A DNA stretch of 64,000 bases from NCBI GenBank assembly GCA_035235625.1, contig CP141149.1:7532893-7596892 (forward strand), given 5' to 3'. Numbering within the stretch: position 1 is the first letter of the stretch; each line of letters begins with the position of its first letter. This DNA is from Saururus chinensis (taxonomy: Eukaryota; Streptophyta; Magnoliopsida; Piperales; Saururaceae). Below, in pieces: positions 48,900-60,600 of the stretch. Under the pieces are notes generated by a model. It had not been told where the DNA came from. It ran no database searches and worked only from the letters and a program-made list of their open reading frames with translations. Both the position numbers and the translations under genes were made by a program.

Positions 48900-50450
48900 T
48901 GCATCAAGTGACCATCTTCAGATGCCCCCCATACTCCTAAATGTGTTCCACCTCTCTGGTTAGGCAGTACAATCTTTGGGCAGTGATATCCATGAACTCG
49001 GATATAGTTGTCTCATCTCCTCAATTGCATCTAAGATTGTCGGGTTAGCTTTAGTGACTGGTAGTGGTGGTGGGATTGGGGTGGCCTACTCCTACTCTTG
49101 CTATAGCGATAGTGGCCGCTGTTGTGGCTGCTACTACGGGGGTTGTCCCATCCATGGTGGGATAGGTCTGGGCACGTCCACAGGCTATCTGTGTCCCTGA
49201 TGGCAAGGGAGGAAGTGCAGGTGTAAGTTTTGCATGCCCCACAAGTGAACTTATTGTGACCAACACATGGAAGGGAACCATCAAAATGAAAAACCTAAAT
49301 CAGTGGCTATCCTAGTCATCAGATAACTATAGGCTTTTGCTCGAGGCTCATTAGGAAACTTAGTAATCTACTTCTTGATGTAAATGGGCAAGCAGAATGG
49401 ATGATGATAGTGAATGTGGTTTATGGCCATTGCCAATGAAGCAATCAACTATGTTGTGTTTCACTTTCGTAAATATAAGTTGTGAATGAAAATTCGGTGG
49501 TACACGGCAAAGAGGGGGTACATCTAAGAAGCAAGGATATCAATATCGTCAGCCTAGTTCGCGTGGTTACTGTATATGTCAATTATAGTCATCTCCCAAT
49601 CCTCAAGAGAGATGAAAAAACTACACCTTTAGAGTCTAGATCACTGGAATCCCCAAAATGTTACTGATCTGGTGGACAACTATGTAGAGAAGAGTGCCCT
49701 TGACGGAGGGGTTGTACTCCAACCCTCTAGGAGTGATGTCTTACAAAACTCCATAAACTTCACAAACCTCGGAGAAGAGAGCATCACCACGCCAAGAGAG
49801 TAAACCCTAGGCATAAACATCGTAAAGTTTATCCCGAATTATGGCCTATTCATCAGCCTGAGTATTGACCTATCTCTCATCGATGACTGGTCTCCGTCCG
49901 TTCCCCATGTTGAAATTCTGATTCACCTCATCGAATCGGAGAGGCACGAAGGTGGATGTGGAGGAAGTCATTGAGGAGGAGTTAGAGCTATGATGGCTGG
50001 ATGATAGAGAAGTGGATGATTCCACTATGGAGGCGATTGGTTCCGCTATGTGGCAGTTGGTTGGGTAGCACTCCTATTGGAAGGCGTAGAGCTAGCGGCT
50101 ATCCTAGCCAGCCCAGGAAGAATAAATGGTCTGACATAAGAAGATGGAATGGTGTTGGTACCTGGTAGCTGGTGGAGGTGTAGCGGTAACTACCTATGGT
50201 GGAGGGGCAGTGGTAGCACGGCAGTAGAAGAGGAAGCTACTTGTCAGGTAGACTGAGAAGTAGTAGGATTTGAGCTTTCACCTCTGACAGGCCTAGCCTT
50301 GGGGAGAGAGGTAGGCAGAGAAGCCACAAACCTTATTAGGAGGAGGCACCACCCTTACCCTTCTTGGCAGGGTCCCTCGTGGAAATGCTTAGGCCTTCTC
50401 TTTTCCGACACTATCGTAACGCACCTCGATGGATGAGTGGATGTGGGTCA
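48900..50450 (-). pseudogene. Degenerate minus-strand ORF, resembles 'putative plant transposon protein'
   Basis: The minus strand carries pieces in changing frames. They include a serine-rich lead, FVPLRFDEVNQNFN, GNGRRPVIDER, ALFSEVCEVYGVL, PRGLEYNPSVKGTLLYIVV, HQISNILGIPV, IVDCFIGNGHKPHSLSSSIL and a proline/threonine-rich tail (49051-49284). The order (FVPL.F, then REF/VCEVYG, then KG..., then LGIP) resembles ORFs annotated as putative plant transposon protein in LTR elements. The match is weak and stops are frequent. It is antisense to the gypsy element whose primer site is at 48179. Confidence 0.4.
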
Positions 50451-50559
50451 TAGTCTTACTTTGGTAATGAGAGTGAGGGGAAGAGACCCTCTTAGTCCTA
50501 GATATATGAAAAGACAATAAAACCTTTAAGGTAAAGTGAAAAGTTCTCCTAATTAAGAA

Positions 50560-51217
50560 AAAATTATCATGTACTATCGGTAGAACATCAACGCATCGAT
50601 GAACTTAGTGATGAATTAAATGGGTTACTATTGGTAACCCTTAGACAAGTTGATGAACTCAGTGATTTACTTAATAGAACACAGACGACATTCCTTCAAC
50701 ATGTTGATGAACCCACCAATGGATGTACTAGGAATGTTATCAGTGAACCTTGATGTATCAGTGAACCCACAAACGAACGTACTAGGAATGTTGTCTGTGA
50801 ACCTTCGACATGTAAAAGAACTCAACCGCAGTAGCATAGAAAGAAGTTTAGGTGGCCATCGATATGTCAATGGCCTACCAATGGAAGCATGTAAATCAAA
50901 AGAGATTTAGACATTAGTCCAAAATGTCTCTAAGGAGCAAAACTTTATTAGAAAACAGAATCAAAGTGATCAATTGATAAATTGGGAAAAACCCCATTCG
51001 TGTTCCAATTGATGACTCATCGAACCATCAATGAGAATGGTGGGTGAATCGGTGCATTACAATAGTTGAAAATCTATATAATGAGGAGTTTTCCATGTCG
51101 CACATTTGAGATTCCTTGTTGACCGTGGAGCATTTCCTGAATTTTTGAGCAGAAGGAAGTGAAAAACCCTCATGAAGGTCTTTAAAGCATATTCATATCA
51201 CATTTGCACACAAAAAT
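50560..51217 (+). mobile_element. Gypsy LTR fragment with 54-bp direct repeats
   Basis: ATGTTGATGAACCCACCAAT and ATGTATCAGTGAACCCAC, each followed by GTACTAGGAATGTT, are spaced 54 bp (50701-50815). The motifs recall the 94-bp repeat family. A TCTATATAATG box lies near 51075. Cut at 51217 by the 3.6-kb solo LTR; the sequence resumes at 54836. Confidence 0.55.
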
Positions 51218-54200
51218 TGTAAGGACCCTCATCTCTAAACCGGTTTTGATTTTCTTTAATTATTAGTTATCGTGAGATTAACGTATTTTCTGATCTTATT
51301 TGGTGATTTCATAAATAAATAGTATTTGTGATATTTTTAACCAAAATCAACTTCAATATTAGTAGTTTTAAGTGATTTTAAAGCAAATGTAAATTTTTGG
51401 GATTTTTTAGAATTTTTACTATTTTCCCAAAAATTTGGGTTTTGGCGGGACCCCTGTGGGCCCCACCGTCAAAAATTTTGTTTTTGGGTCAAATGAACCT
51501 AGATCTCTACCTAAGGTTATACAAAAATTTTCAGAATTTTAGGCTTAATTAGTGCCTAAATTTGTAAAATACCCATTTTTAGCCTACTTTTCATATTACA
51601 CCCCAAAACTTACCCATGCATACCCCAACCCTTACTATAAAAGGGCAAACTAGAGCCATTTTCATTTTTGGGAATAGGCTAAGGAGGGAGGCAGGTCTAA
51701 TCCCCAATTAGGCCCGAATTAGAAGCGTTTTAAGGTCAGCTTACTTTAATTAAGCACTAATCCATGACTTTCTTCCTAATCTCTTCTAAATCTACCATTT
51801 TCCCCTTGTTTCAATTCATTTTTGGACATGAAAAGCTACTGATTTGTGTTTTACTAAGAACCCTAATATTCAAATTTTAATTTTTTCTACCAACAAGCCC
51901 TAGATCTAAGATTTAATTAGGGATTTCTTAGGTAAATCGATTTCTATTAGAGTTTAATTCAAACTCGTTGTATTTTCAAGGATTTCAAGAAGGGTGACTC
52001 TTCAATCCGAGCTTAATCAAGTGCTGAGGTAATGGGTCTTCAAAATCTCTATTTATCCGTGGTAAAACTCTTCATTTTTGGCTTATTTCGAAATGAGTTG
52101 CTTGATTTGGTGTGTTAATGGTAAGATTAAAAAATAGAATTATTTAATCCCAATTTCTTAGGGCTTTGTATTATTATGATATGGATTGATGTTCTGGAAG
52201 TCAAGAAGGACTTTTGATAATGATTAGGGTGTTAGATGTGGATTTGAAGTGTTATTAATGGTGTTTTGGTTTGGATTTGTGAAAGGAAGAAGATGGACTG
52301 TTCTGCCTTGTTGGCGTTCAAATGGCAACACTGCCAGAACAGCACTTTTCCAGTTCAGCTGATCAAACGGCCTGCTAGGCGTTTTAACGGCCAAACTGTG
52401 AATTTTAAAATTTTGCGTTTAACCGATCGAACGACCTGAAGGGCGTTCGAACGGCTACACAGCAGATTGGTTTTCTAAGCATGATGTTTATTTTAATGAT
52501 TCCATTTTAGCTTGCCAATTTCATATGAATGTGGTGTGTTTTAAGCTATGTTATGCTACTAGAAAGACATGCTATTGAGGTTATGGAATTGAGATCTATG
52601 CTTAGAGACTTGTAGAATGATTTATGTTTTGTGGCATGATGTTGGAAATATCATCTTGAAAATTATGAATGGTTGATTTCCTTTGGTTAAACATATTTTC
52701 AGTAGGACTACAACCTATTATTGGACTGATTTGTCATGATAGAGTGTGGCTAGTTGGTGTGTGGATGTTGGTGAATGCCATGACTCAATGATGAAATGGG
52801 TGATTGTATATGTGATTAGCCTTTGTGGTTGAGATTTGGATTGGGATACGATTTCAACGACTTTTCTCCTATGATTTCCACTGAAATTCATGATTTGATG
52901 TTAATTCACATGTGTAGTGTAGTAGTGTGTTTAATTTCAAGCATGTTGAAATGCAGTGAGTGAAATACTTCTACTAGTTACACACACACACATGTGGGGG
53001 TTAAATGATGATGTTGAAGCTTGATATTGTGATTATGAATGATGCATTAGGGGCTGATGAGAGCACTTATCGTGGAATAGGATTCATGTATGCTTTGCCC
53101 ACGTATGTACTATATTGCATGCATCATGAAAATGGATTTCCAATTGAGGCTTCACCGTGATTAATCGAATTTGGCCGATTGGATGCAATGTGATGAAATT
53201 GTGTGCCGGATTGATCGGTCGTGGAGGTCCAAAAGGACATATTTTGATTTGAGTTCTTGTGTGGAACGAGTGCACTACCCGGCTTGAGTCTAATTAAATG
53301 GAATTATGTAGGGACGAGTTGTGTACTTGTCTTGCGGATTGTGAGAATGTTATTATGAGTGTCATCTAGACCCTGAGAATCCAGTTTGGTATGCCGTGTG
53401 CACCCCTCTACCAGGTGTTCTAGGGTTTTCTGCGTGAGAACTCGGGTTCTTCCCTCCGCAGGAGATATCCTTGGGCGAACACCCCTGCTCTAGATTCTCT
53501 GTGTGAGAATGAGACATCCTTGGCCAGGATCGTCTAGGGCGAGCAACATTAGGGATTGATAACCCCGATCTTTCTTTAATTCTTGTGTAGAATTTTGGAT
53601 CATGACACGCCTTCGTGGCCTTGTCTATGCTCCTGTCTGTGTGACATTAATGTGTGATTACTCCTTGATGGAGGTTGTGATGATATAATGCATGATTGAA
53701 TATGTATGTTAGAGATACATCCATGCAAGTTTATTTGATGGAATGCATGTGGGAATATGTATATTAGAGATACATCCGCATGTTTATTTGATGGAATGCA
53801 TGTGGGAATATGTATGTTAGAGATACATCCATGCAGGTTTATTTGATGGAATGCATGATGGAATATGTATGTTAGAGATACATCCATGCAGGTTTATTTG
53901 ATGAAATGCATGTGGGAATATGTATGTTAGAGATACATCCATGCAAGTTTATTTGATGAAATGCATGTGGGAATATGTATGTTAGAGATACATCCATGCA
54001 GGTTGATTTGATATGATGCATGTGGGAATATGTATGTTAGAGATACATCCATGCAGGTTTATTTGATGAAATGCATGTGGGAATATGTATGTTAGATATA
54101 CATCCATGCAGGTTGATTATGATATGATGCATGATGGAATATGTATGTTAGAGATACATTCATGCAGGTTGTTATGATGAGAATGAAATTTGTAAGGATT

Positions 54201-54830
54201 ATGCACTATGATGCAGTTCTAGGTGATATGTATGTGTGATCAGAAAACGATGCACTTTGCCAATCTTTGATTTGAATCATTATATCGCTATGCTATCGTA
54301 TTTTCGATGTTGATAGTGATATTAAAAACCATTGCTGAGTTTGTTAAACTTACTCCTCTTTCTTGTGTTTTGATTTGGGGCTACATGGTGCGACACGCAG
54401 ACGGACAGGATCTCCTCTTTGAGGAAAGGTCAGAGATGGCTTGGATATGATCGTGGAGATCGTTGTGTGACTTATCTTCTTTGGTTTTATGCTTATGTTT
54501 AGAACCTTTGTGTAGGGTTCTTTGTTGTTTTGGATTTATGTCACATGTTACAGTTGTGATGCTTATGACTTATTTTGAGCCGGTGTGGGCTTTACTTAAC
54601 TAAGCTTATGGTTTGAGATTATTGTTTACTTTGTAATAAGCAACACTTTTCTTTCCTTCTTATTTACTCTTGTTCAAAGGATTGTGCATACTCTGTAATT
54701 CTGTAAATCGCCCGTGGCTAGGGTTAAGTCTTCCGCTAGATCGTTTCTCAATCTTCCTTCGTCGCCCTCGCGCGCTTGACCGGCCCCCGGACCGGGTTCG
54801 GCTTGGGTCGGGCATAGCCGGGGCGTGACA
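51218..54830 (+). mobile_element. 3.6-kb solo LTR, copy 2, with perfect 5-bp target duplication
   Basis: Begins TGTAAGGACCCTCATC, ends CCGGGGCGTGACA, flanked by AAAAT (51213-51217 and 54831-54835). It is the inverted counterpart of 22165-25801 along its whole length. A TATAAAAG box at 51636-51643 divides a U3 of about 420 bp from a leader of about 3 kb that holds the TTCGAACGG cluster and the 55-bp array. It contains no internal genes. Short minus-strand frames at 53600-53887 only reflect the tandem repeats. Confidence 0.93.
53698..54185 (+). repeat. 55-bp tandem repeat array
   Basis: Units of GAATATGTATGTTAGAGATA, CATCCATGCAGG and TTTATTTGATG.AATGCATG start at 53698, 53753, 53806, 53861, 53916, 53971, 54026, 54081 and 54137, nearly all 55 bp apart with few mismatches. 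Confidence 0.93.
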
Positions 54831-54835
54831 AAAAT

Positions 54836-55849
54836 CACTTGGAAAAATTTTAGAAGTGATTTCAAAGGTTTCAGAAGGCTTTTGGGAAAAAAGGCAAAAT
54901 GTTAAATTATAGGCAGAACGATTGATCGCTGCAAAACAAGAAGTAAATGATCGATCGACAAAATATTTCACCCTGTGCAAATTAAAGCCGACAATTATTG
55001 ATCGATGGCTTGATGTATCTCACACAAAAGAATAATGAATGATCAATCGTTGTTTAGAATGATCAATCGCTTCAAGGATTACTTACCTTAATTAAGTCAT
55101 TCCAATTTTAATTTTTGTCCTTTCAAGCACAAGACGTAAACCGACTTAAGAAACTACGTAGGGGTTAAGAAATCACAAAATTTGATACGAGGAAAACTTC
55201 GAGGACAGTAGAGAAAAGGGGTTCATAAATTTTGTATTTTATTTTTTAAAGAGAATTCACATGAAGCTTTGAGTTAAAGATCTCGGGTGAATTGAAGAGG
55301 CTAATCCACAACTAAAGGAAAATATACATAGAGATATCAAAAAAGTTGTAGCATATCTTCAATGGGAGATTGAAAAATCAATAAGGCTAAAGTCAACATA
55401 ATAAGAGGTGCTTGTTGAAGACTAGAAAAAAATAAAACTAGGACAAAGAGAAAGAAGAAGTATCAACTGCTTGAGGGAGAAAACATAAATGTCAGCAACA
55501 ATGATCTAAAAAAGAGAAGCATGTGTTAGAGTCTAAATAAGGTTGGTGGTTTTCTTATGTTAATGTAATGTCTTAGTTTCTAGTGCATTAATTTCGCTCC
55601 TTTAGAATTGATGTAATTTTTTACTCGAGTTAGAATTTTTTACATTAAATTATTGTGTTCATGTGTGAATTAAATGATGGTGGTTTATTGATTGATACAT
55701 CGTGAGGGAGATTTGAGAGTTTGTTTGATTCCACTACTATAAAAATTCTACGCGAAGAGGTTAAAACTCGTAATCTTTATCCTTATTAATAATCAGATTA
55801 GGGGCAATCTAGTGACCCACTACACTCCTCTAGATGGATATTAAAGTCA
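54836..55849. other. Flank with clustered TGATCRATCG motifs, no gene
   Basis: Five occurrences of TGATC(A/G)ATCG-like motifs lie between 54917 and 55070. The rest is AT-rich and has no recognisable coding. Confidence 0.45.
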
Positions 55850-57132
55850 CATATCTATGCTTGATTTGAATTGCGAAGTCATTGTGTGTGAAAATATGAA
55901 TGCGTGAACTTTCATGGTGTTTATGTTATGATTATGATAATCATGACATTTGTGTTAAATGACTATTTAACTCCATGAAATCACTCAATTACCTTATTAA
56001 GGGGTAGTGAACTGATTATATGTGATTTTTTATTATTATTTGCATAACATGAAAACATGTAAAACATAATTTCTAAGATTTTGTCATGATTATATATGTT
56101 ATGCATGATGTTTTCCTCATGTTTAATGATCAATTGATAGTACGAATCATTATTTGTCGACAAGGTAAGGCTTTGTGTAGGAAGCAATATGATATGTTAT
56201 GATATGGAATGATTTTGGGAAGTTAGGATAATTTTTGTTGTTTCTTCCTGATCATTGGCTGTTTTACCAACATGTTTGTGACACTATCGATGTAACAAAT
56301 AAGATGATGGTGCTGGGTATTGACATGCTTCGACACGTTAGTGTGCTACCTATGGGTCACCGGTAGTGAGGGTTAGTAAAGAGTCGATGAGGATGGTTCT
56401 CCTTGCTGTTCCATTATCGGATGCGTCAATGAGTTACCAATGGGAATCAGTGACTTAGTCGACACATCGATGAGTCCATTGATAGTAAGTTGGTTTTGAG
56501 GTAAATATTAACCATGAATACTATAAGTTTTAGGCTAAATATATAATAGCATGATATTGAATGCATGAAATAGAATTACATATGATGTTGTGATTTATAA
56601 TTCTTTAGGTATATATGCACTTGTATATGTTAAAATCCTTATAATTGATTGCACCCAAAGACTATTAAACAAAGACACTTAAGGATAGTGGATCTTTATA
56701 TCGGTATGACTTATCAATTGAGTCTTTAGCCATATAAATGGAAAGAGTTTATCATTAAATAGGAACAAGTCTTCTAGATTTCTAAAGATGGGATTTATGT
56801 AGATATGTTTCCCTAAATAGGGGGATTTCTCAAATAGACTAGAGGTTTAAAAGATAATTAATCCTATACATCATAACACAGGAAGTTTCGATGATCTTAG
56901 AAGTCAGGATCTCAACCACGAGGGTCTTTGAGCCCCTATATGTCTTAGCTTCATAGTGTGGATAGAGTGGGTAAGTTTTAGAAATACTAAGGTTCAATTG
57001 TGAGTAGTTTACCATCAATAAAGGCGAGGTTGTATTCCTTAGATGTAGCTACTAAGGTTCAATTGTGAGTAGTTTACCATCAATAAAGGCGAGGTTGTAT
57101 TCCTTAGATGTAGCTACTACGTAAATAACAAA
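55850..57132 (+). mobile_element. Gypsy LTR fragment related to 45870-48175
   Basis: Shares the order of blocks with 46200-47650: CGGTGA/CACCGATG-like units (56270-56480), then AAGACACTTAAGGATAG and GAGTCTTTAGCCATATAAAT versus GAGTCGTTAGCCACGTCAAT, then AGTCTTCTAGATTTCTAAA. It stops where the CACTA end begins at 57133. Confidence 0.6.
56986..57115 (+). repeat. Perfect 65-bp tandem duplication
   Basis: Two identical units begin ACTAAGGTTCAATTG at 56986 and 57051 and end AGATGTAGCT. There is no mismatch. Confidence 0.97.
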
Positions 57133-57475
57133 CACTATAAAAAATATGTCACAACGACAGACCAGTAGCAATGGCTTAAGCCATTGCTAGTAATAAGTAT
57201 TTTGTGACAGCTATTTTACCTTAGCGGTCGCTATTATCCTTTATGTGCAAGGACTTACTCCAGCCAACACAGATGAGCCCACCATGAGTTCCTGCGGCTT
57301 GTTTTTGCATACTGGCATCCTATTTTAAAAACAGCAAATGCCTAAATTCAGCCATCAGCTTTTAAATATCATTTGCGACGGGTAAAGACTTTAGCCGTTG
57401 CTATTTAGGATTTAATCTACGACGGCTAAAGAGTAAGGCCATCGCAGATGATCCTTCAGCGACGACTGCATTCTG
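57133..57475 (+). mobile_element. CACTA element left terminus with subterminal inverted repeats
   Basis: Starts CACTATAAAAAATATGTCAC. A perfect 24-bp palindrome with arms TAGCAATGGCTT/AAGCCATTGCTA sits at 57166-57189. Further units (GCGACGGGTAAAGACTTTAG, GACGGCTAAAGAGT, CAGCGACGACTGC) follow to 57475. Terminal CACTA plus palindromic subterminal repeats is the pattern of plant En/Spm ends. The other end was not found before 64000. Confidence 0.65.
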
Positions 57476-60400
57476 CCGTCGGGTCTCTTCTTTCTCCCCA
57501 AAATCTTCTGCTCCTTCCCCTTCCCTCGCCATATTTTCCTGCCCCAATTTCTCCTCTTTCCCCGATAAATCTTCTGCCCGGTCCCCCATCGCACTCCCCC
57601 GATCCCTACTCCTCATCTTCTCCCTCCTCCTTCCCCTGCTCCCGGATTCCACATCCTCCTCCAGTCCGAGATCAGCTGCAGCAGGGTTCTGGCGGGTGCA
57701 CTACCTTAGAGAACTGCACCTCGTCTTGCGCCTCTGCTTTGCACATCGGCTGCTGGTTTTTTCCGGCTTCTAGCCATTCATCTTCGCAAGGTAAAAATTC
57801 ATGCAATTCGAGAAATAAGTTTTGGCTTTCTGATTAATTATGTTGGAAAACAATGTTGTCTTTGAGGTTCGCTCGGTGTGTCTGAAAGAGTGGAAAATGT
57901 CGTCACAATAAAGCCTCTTTGCACTGGTAGGCCTGGTTCTGACAAGTGTAACAGGTGTTGTTCTACACATGTTTCATGTTCAGGATTTGAATTAAATTTT
58001 TTTAAGTGATAATTCTTACTTCAATTTTTTGTCTATAAGAAGAGATTGTATATACCAAGCCTGAATCCCTAGGAGATATGAAGGACTGCCAAGATCAAAC
58101 TCATATTCTTGTGTATTTTAAGAAACAAGCTCCTATTAATTTCTTTGACAATCTCACTAACGTACTAAATTATTTGTTTTCCACTAAAGTAGGTCGCCCA
58201 CCTACAAAGAAGCAATCTGATCGCAAGGCTTTCTCTCATCCTATGCATGGCGTAAATACTGGGGTGTCAAATTTAACTGGTATCTCTAAGTGGATGGTAT
58301 GGTTTCCTCGTGCATGCAATATTTAAAGTGTAGCTTCCTCACATTTCTAATTTCCTACGTGAATTTGATGATGATCAAGCAAAATTGTTAGCAGCCTCAA
58401 ATTGTATTGTTGGTGCTAGTTGTGTGATGACAAATTGTATTGTTTGTCATTTTCTTTTTTGCATTTTTAAAATTTGTTGTTTAAACTAGTTGATTGTTGT
58501 GTTTTCCCCAAGTTTATCCTTCTAGACAACTCTATGTTTACAAATTGCGAGTTGTTATCTAGATGAAGCCTGTTGTAGTGAGTTCTGGAAGACAATGGAG
58601 CCTATTTTTGCTTTCATCGGCCCAGAGGATATTACCTACTTGAAGCAGCAGGTCATTTAAATGTTTTGTCTTAGGTTGTGACATGCGCACTCTTTTTCCA
58701 CTTTCCTTGCTTGTCCTTAATTTATTTGCTGATTTTGCCTAGAGTTGAAGTTTTTAGAGGAGCTTGATGAATGTTTCTCTCTAATTTTTGCTGCTGCTAG
58801 CAACAATATGGTAAAGTTGTTGTTGCCCCAGTTTTTGTGGGATATTGGATATTCTATCATTCAAACTGTGTCATTATTTTCCTTTGATTTAGATGAGTGC
58901 TTGTTCAACATATATCATGCCGGAATCCACTGCAGAGTTGTTACTTTATTTTAGTTGAATCTTAGCCAAGTCTTATACACAAAATTTATGTTAGTATAGG
59001 CTAACTTGAGTTATGCCTTCAATAGAGCAGGCTATTTGTGTTTTGTTCTTGAAGGCATGAAGCAATTAGTGTTCTAATTTTTATTCTCTTTCATCTTAGA
59101 CCAAATTAAAGGCTACTCTCTCTTTTACGTGAGATCTTTGTTTCTTTTGAATAGTGATGGTGACCATTTTTGTAAGAATTTTTTAGTAGTATGGCATTTG
59201 CACACGCATTTATAGAGTTCAACTTTAGTTCCTTGGAAATAATTATTACCTGCAAAACCCACTGGATGCTAATCAAATGTGAATCCCGTCTTATGAGGCC
59301 CTGGCCCAAGTGGCCTAGAAGAGTTTAGTTTATCGGGATGTTTTCAGTTCCCTTATTTTACTCACTTGAAGTTTAGCCTAGATTTAATGTCTAAGATTTC
59401 AATTGACCTGGTTGGGTTAAAATATCGTTGGCTTGCTATCCAAATTCTTTTTCTGTCCCCTTGCAGGATGTATTTCTCAGTTGTTTTTTTCTTTTTGCCT
59501 TCTTTTCATGTATTTCTCAGTTGTTTTTTTCTTTTTGGCTTTTAATATGGTGTCGATTGACATAACAAATTTGTCAGGGAGCTGGAGAGGCAAGCCAAAG
59601 ACAAAACTTATTGAGAAAGCTTATAAAAAGCAACTTCGGTTATGAAAATAAAATCAGGTTCGTTTGAGTTTTGCATATGATGACCTTGTCATGCTCCATT
59701 GCTTTGTGTTTGCAACATTTTTTTCACGAGTGTATCTGAAACATAGAATGATTATTGCGTCATAGCTTGGTTGTGTGCTCATCAATTATCATGTGAATTA
59801 CTTTCCTGTCAAAGTGCTTTTACCTTTTAGGATTTCTTAATCGGTTAAGCTATCTATGTGCACATACTTGTTTGTTTTTTTTTAATGTATTAGAGTTTGA
59901 GTTTTGCATGTGAATGAACTATTTGTTTTTTACAATGCAAGAGTGACGACGCCACTTTAGGGAAGACCATACCGTCGGACTCCGGTGGAGCTTCATCGAC
60001 CATTGTCAGTAGCAGCGATGCAATTGGAGCCAAAAGGTGAGAGGGAGCCGCAACATCTGTTTCCGACAGAGTGCAAGAGAAGGTCATGGGAAGAAGAGAA
60101 GGTGGCTGGCCTGGAAGGCAGAAGATGGCCTGGCCATCCCGATTAGCTGAGAGAGTTGCGTCTGGTGAAAGAAAAGGTAGCAGCATACTGACGGAACCAT
60201 AGGCCAGGGCAGCTGCGAGAACAGACGCAGTAAGGGAGCTGAAGGAGTCTAGTCGGCAGAGTGGAGGCTAACCCGTGCATCGAGTACAGTTTGGAATGTG
60301 TCAGAGCGACTGGGAGCAGAAGGAGTCTAGTCGGCAGAGTGGAGATGTAACGACTGGGAGCAGGAGCGTAGTCGGCAGAGTGGAGACAAGCGACATCCGC

Positions 60401-60600
60401 GAGCAACTAGAGGAAGAACCGTCGGCTGGACGAAGTGGCTCAAATCGGCAATTGAAAAGCTTAAAGCAAAAGGCAAAAATAAAAATGCTAGAAGCGGGAT
60501 CGATCGACTTGAACTGTTGGCCGAGGGAACCAACGAGTGTTTTAACACTCTCCTGACTGCATCATTGATTTCCGTTTGTAGTTTGAGTAAGACGTGAATT
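57476..60600 (+). other. Exon-like segments, possibly cargo of the CACTA element
   Basis: A proline/serine-rich first frame (57448-57780) ends at a CAAG/GTAAAA donor-like site. At 58078-58326 a coding-like frame reads KDCQDQTHILVYFKKQAPIN, FFDNLTNVLNYL and GRPPTKKQSDRKAFSHPMHG. At 58560-58650, EFWKTMEPIFAFIGPEDITY ends at CAG/GTCATT. At 58745-58954 another frame starts ELKFLEELDECF. These look like exons of one plant gene, but I do not recognise the family and cannot assemble a full gene. They could be captured fragments or a resident pseudogene. Confidence 0.4.
60238..60395. repeat. Short direct repeats GTAGTCGGCAGAGTGGAG
   Basis: TAGTCGGCAGAGTGGAG occurs three times. In the last two it is part of a roughly 44-bp unit starting CGACTGGGAGCAG at 60308 and 60352. 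Confidence 0.85.

Noticed and set aside
57401-57652. Basic/acidic minus-strand frames
   Set aside because: They are the antisense of a pyrimidine-rich leader-like block and have no family resemblance.
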